This document shows, piece by piece, positions 1 to 4,768 of a stretch of DNA of 10,684 nt. Numbering within the stretch: position 1 is the stretch's first letter; the number at the start of each line of letters is the position of its first letter. A program made the translations under genes and the position numbers. The DNA comes from an uncultured Collinsella sp. (lineage in GTDB: Bacteria > Actinomycetota > Coriobacteriia > Coriobacteriales > Coriobacteriaceae), in NCBI GenBank assembly GCA_900555955.1, contig USNA01000012.1, positions 1 to 10,684 on the forward strand, given 5' to 3'. The notes beneath the pieces were generated by a model, which was given only the letters and a program-made list of their open reading frames with translations, made no database searches and had not been told where the DNA came from.

Positions 1-299
1 TGCACGATCGTGGCATCGATACCGTGGTACTCGGCTGCACACATTTCCCGCTGCTCGTGGGGCCTATTCGCCATGCGCTGGGTCCCGGAGTGCGCGTGGT
101 GAGCTCCGCCGAGGAGACCACGCGTGAGCTGACCGATATTCTCACGCGCCGCGAGCAGCTGGCGGGCGATACCGCTGAGCCGCAGCATCGCTTTGCCACC
201 ACGTCTGACAACATTGCCGAGTTTGCGGTGGCGGGTAGCTTTATCTTTGGCCAGCCGCTCAAAAGCATCGAGCATGTCGATATCGACGAACTCGGTTAG
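1..299 (+). CDS. murI: Glutamate racemase, C-terminal part (5' end outside window)
   Basis: The reading frame enters from the left edge (first whole codon at base 3) and ends at TAG 297-299. The visible ~98 residues begin [18 protein letters not shown]. The GCTHFPLL motif is the second catalytic-cysteine motif of glutamate racemase; its Cys codon is at 36-38. The enzyme interconverts L- and D-glutamate in the cytoplasm, supplying D-Glu for peptidoglycan. The remaining tail has the expected length for the C-terminal lobe after this cysteine. The first Cys and the substrate-binding N-lobe lie outside the window. The order murI-rph-rdgB recurs in other Gram-positive and actinobacterial genomes, which supports the call. 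The ATG/GTG codons inside the window are not real starts because the conserved frame continues upstream of them. Confidence 0.92.
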   Translation, partial: HDRGIDTVVLGCTHFPLLVGPIRHALGPGVRVVSSAEETTRELTDILTRREQLAGDTAEPQHRFATTSDNIAEFAVAGSFIFGQPLKSIEHVDIDELG

Positions 300-352
300 G
301 CTCGCAATGTCGCCGGAGGCTTCGCCACATCTTTTGCCGAAAGGATAGTTCC

Positions 353-1078
353 ATGGAATACATGCAGGTCAACCGCGCCAACGGCCGTGCCGCCAACGAG
401 CTGCGCCCCGTTAAGCTCACCCGCGGCGTTATGAAGCACGCCCACGGCTCGTGCCTGGCCGAGTTCGGCGACACGCGCGTACTGTGCGCCGCCACCATCG
501 AGGAGGGTGTGCCGGGTTGGCGCAAGGGCGCCAAGGCCGGCTGGGTAACGGCGGAATATGCGATGCTGCCGGCCTCGACCGGTAAACGCTGCAAGCGCGA
601 GCATGCCAACCGAAAGGGTCGCTCCATGGAGATCGAGCGCCTCATCGGCCGCAGTCTGCGTACCGTCGTCAACATGAAGGCGCTCGGCGAGTACACCGTT
701 ACCGTCGACTGCGATGTGATCCAGGCCGATGGCGGCACGCGTACGGCGAGCATTACCGGTGCCTGGTTGGCGCTGCACGACGCCCTTGCCATGTGGGTCG
801 AGGCGGGCAAACTCGAGCGCATTCCGCTCACGGGCCAGGTCGCTGCCATCTCAATGGGCGTTGTCGACGGCAACACCCTGCTCGACCTCGATTATTCCGA
901 GGACAGCCACGCCGAGGTCGACATGAACCTCGTCGCCACCGATTCCGGTGAGATGATCGAACTTCAGGGTACCGGCGAGCAGGCGCCCTTTGACCGCAAG
1001 CGTCTCAACGCTCTGCTCGACCTGGGTGACAAGGGTATCGCCGAGCTCATCGAGCTTCAGCGCCAAGCCCTCGCCTAA
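353..1078 (+). CDS. rph: Ribonuclease PH
   Basis: This 241-residue protein has the full length of RNase PH, a phosphorolytic 3'-to-5' exoribonuclease that trims tRNA 3' ends and helps degrade structured RNA; it acts as a hexameric ring in the cytoplasm. Visible motifs include the N-terminal RxxGR segment ([13 protein letters not shown]), [26 protein letters not shown], the phosphate-binding stretch IGRSLR, the core [20 protein letters not shown], and [17 protein letters not shown]. The start at 353 has AAAGGA about seven bases upstream. An in-frame ATG at 362 (MQVNR) is closer to the usual family N-terminus and cannot be excluded. The gene follows murI by 53 bases, and a hairpin begins immediately after its TAA stop. 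Confidence 0.96.
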   Translation: MEYMQVNRANGRAANELRPVKLTRGVMKHAHGSCLAEFGDTRVLCAATIEEGVPGWRKGAKAGWVTAEYAMLPASTGKRCKREHANRKGRSMEIERLIGRSLRTVVNMKALGEYTVTVDCDVIQADGGTRTASITGAWLALHDALAMWVEAGKLERIPLTGQVAAISMGVVDGNTLLDLDYSEDSHAEVDMNLVATDSGEMIELQGTGEQAPFDRKRLNALLDLGDKGIAELIELQRQALA

Positions 1079-1117
1079 CCTGCCAAAAAGGGACAGGTTT
1101 ATTTTGGCAGGTTTTAT
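1079..1117 (+). repeat. Hairpin with GGGACAGGT core, abutting the rph stop codon
   Basis: The arms CCTGCCAAAA (1079-1088) and TTTTGGCAGG (1102-1111) are perfect 10-bp inverted repeats around the 13-base core AGGGACAGGTTTA. The left arm begins at the base directly after the TAA of rph. TTTTAT follows the right arm, so the element could also act as a weak intrinsic terminator for rph. An element with the same core but unrelated arms lies at 8634-8666. This suggests a dispersed repeat family resembling REP-like elements; family membership is inferred from two copies only. Confidence 0.6.
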
Positions 1118-1224
1118 CTGGGAAAACGTCGAAGTATAAGACTGCCGTTGATTGAGACGGGAGAGAGGCCGAAGTCCTCGTCGTCCTCAACTCGGCATTG
1201 CTATAGAGACAAAGGAGGCCAGCT

Positions 1225-1866
1225 ATGGCACTTGAGAAGATTGACATCGACACCCTCGACCCGGCGGCGACCATCGTCGTGGCAACCGGCAACGCCCATA
1301 AGCTCACCGAGATCGAGGCCATTTTGGGCAAGGTCATGCCCGAGGTGCGCTTTGTGGCGCTCGGTCAGCTGGGCGATTTTGAGGACCCCGAGGAAAATGG
1401 CACGACGTTTTTGGAGAACGCCATCATCAAGGCGCAGGCTGCCGTTGAGGAGACGGGCCTTATGGCCATCGCCGACGATTCTGGCTTGGTCGTCGACGCG
1501 CTGGACGGCGAGCCGGGCGTGTATAGCGCGCGCTATGCGGGCGTGCATGGTGACGATGCCGCCAACAACGCCAAGCTTCTCGTTAACCTGGAAGGCGTGG
1601 CAGATGAGGATCGTACCGCGCGCTTTATGAGCGTCGTCGCGCTTATCGATACGGACGGCCTGGTCACCTATGGCGAGGGCACCTGCGAGGGCGTTATCGC
1701 GCACGAGGGTCGCGGTGATCACGGCTTTGGCTACGACCCGCTGTTCCTGCCGGTCGATACGCCGGGCAAGACTATGGCCGAGCTCACGGCGGACGAGAAG
1801 AACGCCATCAGCCATCGTTTCCATGCGCTCGAGCATCTGTCCGCCAAGCTGACGGGCGAGGAGTAG
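1225..1866 (+). CDS. rdgB: Non-canonical purine NTP pyrophosphatase (RdgB/HAM1 family)
   Basis: This 213-residue protein belongs to the RdgB/HAM1 (ITPase) family, which hydrolyses dITP, ITP and XTP to monophosphates and so keeps deaminated purines out of nucleic acids. The N-terminal nucleotide-binding motif VVATGNAHKLTEI starts near residue 18. The metal and base-binding stretch ADDSGLVVDALDGEPGVYSARYAG follows at about residues 88-111. HGFGYDPLFLP and ISHRFHAL are the C-terminal substrate-recognition motifs. The N-terminus is about 15 residues longer than in many homologues, but the start is well fixed by AAAGGAGG (1211-1218) six bases upstream of the ATG. The gene is followed three bases later by dtd and is probably cotranscribed with it. 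No convincing promoter is seen in 1112-1210. Confidence 0.96.
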   Translation: MALEKIDIDTLDPAATIVVATGNAHKLTEIEAILGKVMPEVRFVALGQLGDFEDPEENGTTFLENAIIKAQAAVEETGLMAIADDSGLVVDALDGEPGVYSARYAGVHGDDAANNAKLLVNLEGVADEDRTARFMSVVALIDTDGLVTYGEGTCEGVIAHEGRGDHGFGYDPLFLPVDTPGKTMAELTADEKNAISHRFHALEHLSAKLTGEE

Positions 1867-1869
1867 GCC

Positions 1870-2316
1870 GTGCGTGCGGTGGTGCAGCGCGTGCTCAGCG
1901 CCGGCGTGACGGTCGACGGTGAGTGCGTGGGCCGCATTGGACGCGGCTACCTGGTACTGCTGGGCGTGGGCCACGGCGACACACGCGCCGAAGCCGACAA
2001 GCTGTGGGGCAAGCTCCGCGGGCTGCGTATCAACGAGGACGAGAACGGCAAGACCAACTTGGCATTGGCCGATGTCGACGGCGAGGTACTCGTGGTGTCG
2101 CAGTTCACGCTGTTTGCCGACTGCCGCCACGGCCGCCGTCCGTCGTTTACGGATGCCGGCGCGCCCGATGTCGCTAACGAACTTTACGAGTACTTTCTGA
2201 CGCTCGTCGCCCAGGACGTTGAGCATGTGGCGCACGGTATCTTTGGCGCCGACATGAAGGTCGACCTGGTCAACGACGGCCCGTTTACCATCGTTCTGGA
2301 CACCGATAGCCTGTAA
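1870..2316 (+). CDS. dtd: D-aminoacyl-tRNA deacylase
   Basis: This 148-residue protein is full length for DTD, the homodimeric proofreading enzyme that removes D-amino acids (and glycine mischarged on tRNA-Ala) from tRNA. It opens with the typical [18 protein letters not shown]. It carries the [17 protein letters not shown] stretch holding the conserved SQFTL motif, and ends with [10 protein letters not shown], whose Gly-Pro pair is the family's cross-subunit motif. The start is GTG at 1870, with GAGGAG (1858-1863) inside the end of rdgB as ribosome binding site. The 3-base gap to rdgB implies translational coupling. Both neighbours perform quality control, on nucleotides and on aminoacyl-tRNA. 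Confidence 0.96.
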   Translation: MRAVVQRVLSAGVTVDGECVGRIGRGYLVLLGVGHGDTRAEADKLWGKLRGLRINEDENGKTNLALADVDGEVLVVSQFTLFADCRHGRRPSFTDAGAPDVANELYEYFLTLVAQDVEHVAHGIFGADMKVDLVNDGPFTIVLDTDSL

Positions 2317-2349
2317 GTAGTCAATTTGGAACGGGGCTTTTTTAGCTGC

Positions 2350-2379
2350 TTGCGTATGGCTGCAGCAGGGTGCTATAGT
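2350..2379 (+). promoter_or_regulatory. Sigma-70-type promoter upstream of veg
   Basis: A -35-like TTGCGT (2350-2355), an 18-bp spacer and a -10 TATAGT (2374-2379) are preceded by TGC, giving an extended -10. Transcription would start near 2386, leaving a leader of about 60 bases before the veg start. The same TATAGT hexamer precedes the tRNA gene at 3634. This is motif matching by eye. Confidence 0.55.
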
Positions 2380-2399
2380 ATTAGAGTTTTGTCTATCTT

Positions 2400-2419
2400 A
2401 GGGGTATTATCCCCTTTTT
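2400..2419 (+). terminator. Small hairpin plus T-run in the veg leader (possible attenuator)
   Basis: AGGGG (2400-2404) can pair with CCCCT (2411-2415) around a six-base loop, and the sequence continues as a run of T to 2419. It lies between the candidate promoter and the veg ribosome binding site, so if real it would be an attenuator rather than an end-of-operon terminator. The stem is only five base pairs, so this is a weak call. Confidence 0.25.
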
Positions 2420-2446
2420 GAATTGCACCCTCTGGAGGCCCTATTC

Positions 2447-2743
2447 ATGGAAGAGATGGAAGTCAATCACGTCGACGACATCCACGAGAAGCTGACCGAT
2501 ATGGTGGGCGATCGCGTCAAGGTTAAGGCCAACATGGGCCGTACCCGCGTCATCGAGCGCATGGGCACCATCAAGAGCGTCCACCCCGCCGTCTTTATCG
2601 TTGAGGTTGACGAGCGTCGCGGCCGCAAATCGCGTCAGTCCTACCAGTACATCGATGTCCTTACCGGCCAGGTCGAACTGTTCGACCCCGAGAGCGGCGA
2701 ACATATCTTTACCCCGCTCGGCAACCAGCTCGAGGAGCACTAA
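2447..2743 (+). CDS. veg: Veg family protein (DUF1021)
   Basis: This 98-residue protein matches the Veg family, small SH3-barrel-like proteins; Bacillus subtilis Veg (86 aa) has been linked to biofilm matrix regulation and spore outgrowth. The diagnostic stretch is VKVKANMGRTRVIERMGTI followed by VHPAVFIVEVD and SYQYIDVLTGQVELF, which aligns with the B. subtilis pattern of a KANGGR-like motif, PSVFV and SYSYADILT. The start is ATG 2447 with GGAGG about eight bases upstream. A longer reading from TTG 2423 would bury that ribosome binding site and is rejected. The molecular role is unknown. The gene sits two bases ahead of ispE, an adjacency also known near veg in Bacilli. Confidence 0.88.
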   Translation: MEEMEVNHVDDIHEKLTDMVGDRVKVKANMGRTRVIERMGTIKSVHPAVFIVEVDERRGRKSRQSYQYIDVLTGQVELFDPESGEHIFTPLGNQLEEH

Positions 2744-2745
2744 CG

Positions 2746-3598
2746 GTGACCGATCGGCCCCTCATCCTTACCGCGCCGGCAAAGATTAACCTCTATCTGG
2801 GAGGTCATACCGAGCGCGACGCCCGCCGATACCGTGACGGTCGCGCCGGCGCAGGTGTTGACCGTCCAGACGGTTCCGGCATCCGATTTTCCCATGCAAA
2901 AAAATACGGCTTATCGGGCGGCAATCGCTATGGCCGAGCATTACGGTCGCGATGCCAACGTGTGCGTGACGATCGAAAAGCGTATCCCGCTGTGCGCCGG
3001 CCTGGGAGGCCCCTCGACGGATGCCGCCGCGGTCATCGTTGCCTTGGCCGAGCTGTGGGGTATCGACCGCGCCGACCCCGCGCTCGATGACATCGCTCGC
3101 GGTATCGGCGCCGACGTGCCGTTCTTTTTGCACACGAGTCCCGCATTCTACGTCGGCGGGGGAGATGTGCTGGCCACTGAGTATCCTGTGCTTCCGGCGA
3201 CACCTGTCGTATTGGTCAAACCGCACGAGACGAGCGTTTCAACGGTTGAAGCGTATCGACGATTTGATGAGAGCCCAGTGCCCGCGGACAAACCCGGTGC
3301 GATTGCTTCTGCCTTACGCGCCGGCGATGCCGAGGCGGCATATGCGCTCGTTCATAACAATCTGGGCGTCATATCCGCGCAGATGGAGCCGCGGATCCAG
3401 GCGGTTCTCGACTGGCTGCGCGCACAGGAGGGAACCGTTGCCGTGGACGTGTGCGGTTCGGGTGCCTGCTCGTTTGCCATTTGTGATACCGTCGCTGCAG
3501 CAGCCCATCTTGCGGGAGCTGCCCAGCAAAATGGCTGGTGGGCCTGCGCGACTGAGCTTATTCCCAACACGGTTCAAATCGACGCGCCAAAGAAATAA
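2746..3598 (+). pseudogene. ispE: 4-diphosphocytidyl-2-C-methyl-D-erythritol kinase, interrupted by a frameshift/deletion
   Basis: IspE phosphorylates CDP-ME in the MEP isoprenoid pathway. The gene starts at GTG 2746 with GAGGAG (2732-2737) inside veg, and the first frame encodes the hallmark LTAPAKINLYLGGHTERDAR. After about base 2821 the homology moves to the next frame (ADTVTVAPAQVLTVQ), which stays open to TAA 3596-3598. That frame carries the GHMP-kinase ATP loop IPLCAGLGGPSTDAAA near 2987-3034, then GADVPFFL and the C-terminal CGSGACSFAIC. The stretch normally lying between these parts (the GYH...VDL-like substrate-binding region) is absent. I estimate a loss of about 44 or 47 bases, which would restore both frame and length (near 298 residues). 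Translation from GTG 2834 alone would lack the N-terminal substrate site. A sequencing or assembly error is the main alternative to a true pseudogene. Confidence 0.85.
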
Positions 3599-3633
3599 AA
3601 ATTTCTCTAGCACGCGGCGAAAATCTTTGTTAC

Positions 3634-3639
3634 TATAGT
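3634..3639 (+). promoter_or_regulatory. -10 element of the tRNA-Pro gene
   Basis: TATAGT ends eight bases before the first base of the mature tRNA, which is the right distance for a start just upstream of it. No good -35 hexamer is visible at a 16-18 bp spacing, so only the -10 is called. ispE ends only 35 bases upstream. Confidence 0.4.
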
Positions 3640-3647
3640 CGAGCTAA

Positions 3648-3724
3648 CGGGTTGTGGCTCAGTTTGGTAGAGCACTGCGTTCGGGACGCAGGGGTCGCTG
3701 GTTCAAATCCAGTCAACCCGACCA
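3648..3724 (+). tRNA. tRNA-Pro, anticodon CGG
   Basis: This 77-base cloverleaf folds by eye. The acceptor stem is CGGGTTG (3648-3654) with CAACCCG (3714-3720), followed by discriminator A and an encoded CCA. The D stem is GCTC with GAGC. The anticodon stem CTGCG/CGCAG encloses the loop TTCGGGA, whose positions 34-36 are CGG, reading the proline codon CCG. The T arm is GCTGG-TTCAAAT-CCAGT with one G-T pair at its base. It is a single tRNA with its own terminator, and I see no integrated element or duplicated 3' end beside it. Confidence 0.97.
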
Positions 3725-3734
3725 GAGCATGAGG

Positions 3735-3763
3735 AGGGACCGCTTCTTGCGGTCCCTTTTTTT
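3735..3763 (+). terminator. Intrinsic terminator of the tRNA-Pro gene
   Basis: GGGACCGC (3736-3743) pairs perfectly with GCGGTCCC (3749-3756) around the loop TTCTT and is followed by seven T residues. It separates the tRNA unit from tatA. Confidence 0.92.
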
Positions 3764-3771
3764 AGCTATTG

Positions 3772-3800
3772 TTGTGATACCGCGGCACCCGCGGTATACT
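3772..3800 (+). promoter_or_regulatory. tatA promoter with a palindromic spacer (candidate operator)
   Basis: TTGTGA (3772-3777) and TATACT (3795-3800) are separated by 17 bp, close to the sigma-70 consensus. The spacer region is a perfect inverted repeat: ATACCGCGG (3777-3785), CAC, CCGCGGTAT (3789-3797). The palindrome overlaps both hexamers and would place a dimeric regulator across the polymerase site. The predicted start is near 3807, giving a ~30-base leader. Confidence 0.7.
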
Positions 3801-3836
3801 CATTCGAGCTTGTCTCGCTGTATTGTGGAGGTCTAC

Positions 3837-4112
3837 ATGTTTGGACTGAGGGCTCCTGAGCTCATCATTATTCTCGTCGTTGTCTTGATCATCTTCGGGC
3901 CTAAGAACCTGCCGAAGCTCGGCAAGTCTCTCGGCTCTACCGTCAAGAATATCCGTGAGGGTATGGAGGGCGACGATAAGGGCGAAACTAAGCAGGCCGA
4001 GGACGTTGTGGTCGAGGAGTCCAAGGAGGACAAGGAGATCGCAGAGCTCGAGGCCAAGCTCGCTGCTGCCAAGAAAAAGCAGGCAGAGGACAGCGACGCG
4101 GACGCAGAGTAG
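3837..4112 (+). CDS. tatA: Sec-independent protein translocase TatA
   Basis: This 91-residue protein has the layout of TatA/TatE, the pore-forming subunit of twin-arginine translocation, which exports folded proteins across the cytoplasmic membrane. A short N-terminus (MFGLRAPEL) leads into one transmembrane helix at about residues 8-21. The [23 protein letters not shown] hinge and amphipathic helix follow, then a highly charged tail rich in Lys and Glu from about residue 45. The start is ATG 3837 with GGAGG (3827-3831) upstream. An open frame extending back through the tRNA is not coding. TatB-like length and residues are lacking, and tatC is not in the window, so this is a stand-alone tatA unit with its own promoter and terminator. 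Confidence 0.94.
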   Translation: MFGLRAPELIIILVVVLIIFGPKNLPKLGKSLGSTVKNIREGMEGDDKGETKQAEDVVVEESKEDKEIAELEAKLAAAKKKQAEDSDADAE

Positions 4113-4137
4113 TCCCATCCCTTTGGGGTGAGCACCT

Positions 4138-4170
4138 GACCGGCTTGCCCGCAGGCTAGCCGGTCTTTTT
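4138..4170 (+). terminator. Intrinsic terminator of tatA
   Basis: GACCGGCT (4138-4145) pairs with AGCCGGTC (4158-4165). A T-T mismatch and a further three base pairs (GCC/GGC) lie inside, the loop is CGCA, and five T residues follow. It lies 25 bases after the tatA stop. Confidence 0.92.
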
Positions 4171-4174
4171 CGTT

Positions 4175-4203
4175 TTGTTGACAGTTGATCGTTACATCAT
4201 AGT
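4175..4203 (+). promoter_or_regulatory. Possible greA promoter
   Basis: A consensus TTGACA lies at 4178-4183, but the best -10-like hexamer, CATAGT (4198-4203), is only 14 bp away. Read instead as TTGTTG (4175-4180), the spacing becomes 17 bp. One of these two registers presumably serves greA, since a strong terminator separates it from tatA. The exact elements are uncertain. Confidence 0.35.
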
Positions 4204-4218
4204 TGGGGAGATATCCGT

Positions 4219-4689
4219 ATGGACGCAAGCCAGATCGTACTGACCGCTGAGGGTCGCCAGAAGCTCGTCGAGGAGCTCGCTTGGCGTGAGGGCGATTACG
4301 CCAAGGAGATCGTCGAGGACATCAAGGAAGCCCGCGCGTTTGGCGACCTTTCGGAGAACTCCGAGTACGATGCCGCCAAGGACAAGCAGGCCCAGAATGC
4401 TGCTCGCATTGCCGAGATTCAGGCTATTCTCGCCAACGCTCAGGTTGCTGCCACCACGGGCGATCTGACCGTCTCCATCGGTTCCACCGTTTCTCTGATC
4501 GATCCCAACGGTGAGGTCATGGAAGTCACGCTCGTCGGTACCACCGAGACCAACTCGCTCGAGCACAAGATCTCCAACGAGTCTCCGGTCGGTCACGCCA
4601 TCATCGGTCACGGCGAGGGCGACTCCGTTGAGGTCGTTACGCCTTCTGGCAAGACCCGCGTCTACACCATCGCCAAGATCGCACGCTAG
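4219..4689 (+). CDS. greA: Transcription elongation factor GreA
   Basis: This 156-residue protein has the standard GreA length and domain order. The N-terminal coiled coil (about residues 1-75) enters the RNA polymerase secondary channel to stimulate cleavage of backtracked RNA. It is followed by the C-terminal FKBP-like domain. The signature EARAFGDLSENSEYDAAKDKQA at residues 36-57 contains the acidic Asp-Glu tip residues in GDLSENSEY. GSTVSLIDPNGEVMEVTLVG and SPVGHAIIGHGEGDSVEV are the C-domain motifs. The start is ATG 4219 with GGGGAGA about eight bases upstream. Gene order greA-lysS also occurs in other Gram-positive bacteria. A terminator-like structure lies in the 79-base gap before lysS. 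Confidence 0.96.
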   Translation: MDASQIVLTAEGRQKLVEELAWREGDYAKEIVEDIKEARAFGDLSENSEYDAAKDKQAQNAARIAEIQAILANAQVAATTGDLTVSIGSTVSLIDPNGEVMEVTLVGTTETNSLEHKISNESPVGHAIIGHGEGDSVEVVTPSGKTRVYTIAKIAR

Positions 4690-4693
4690 ACCA

Positions 4694-4750
4694 CGGTCCC
4701 GCGTAAAGGTATGTTTTCGCTCCCTGGGACCGAATCCTGGGGAGCGTTTT
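4694..4750 (+). terminator. Terminator-like hairpin with a competing pairing between greA and lysS
   Basis: CGCTCCC (4718-4724) pairs with GGGAGCG (4740-4746), followed by TTTT, which looks like a greA terminator. An overlapping alternative pairs CGGTCCC (4694-4700) with GGGACCG (4726-4732). The right arm of this alternative lies in the loop of the first hairpin, and it encloses that hairpin's left arm, so the two exclude each other or form a pseudoknot. The lysS ribosome binding site begins only a few bases downstream. Transcription of lysS must therefore cross this element, unless a weak promoter such as TAGACC (4687-4692)/TATGTT (4710-4715) is used, which would still start before or in the hairpin. 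Confidence 0.6.
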
Positions 4751-4768
4751 AGTTTGAGGAGCTAACTT

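Noticed and set aside
1202..1207. TGC-TATAGA as a -10 for rdgB
   Set aside because: Transcription would begin inside the AAAGGAGG ribosome binding site, and there is no -35 at a suitable distance.
1201..2235. A 344-codon minus-strand open frame across rdgB and dtd
   Set aside because: It lies opposite two clearly recognised genes, has no domain signal and is explained by GC-rich codon bias.
2423..2446. Longer veg start at TTG 2423
   Set aside because: It would overlap the GGAGG ribosome binding site that serves ATG 2447, and the extra residues match nothing in the Veg family.
3648..3724. tRNA-Pro as an integration site for a mobile element
   Set aside because: No integrase gene and no duplicated tRNA 3' end are present; ordinary housekeeping genes flank it.
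3654..3836. Upstream extension of the tatA frame through the tRNA
   Set aside because: It translates the tRNA-Pro and its terminator. The ATG at 3837 has a proper ribosome binding site and gives the normal TatA N-terminus.
4694..4768. T-box riboswitch upstream of lysS
   Set aside because: The gap is only 79 bases and lacks a specifier loop and the conserved T-box antiterminator sequence; the GGGACCG match is part of a simple stem.
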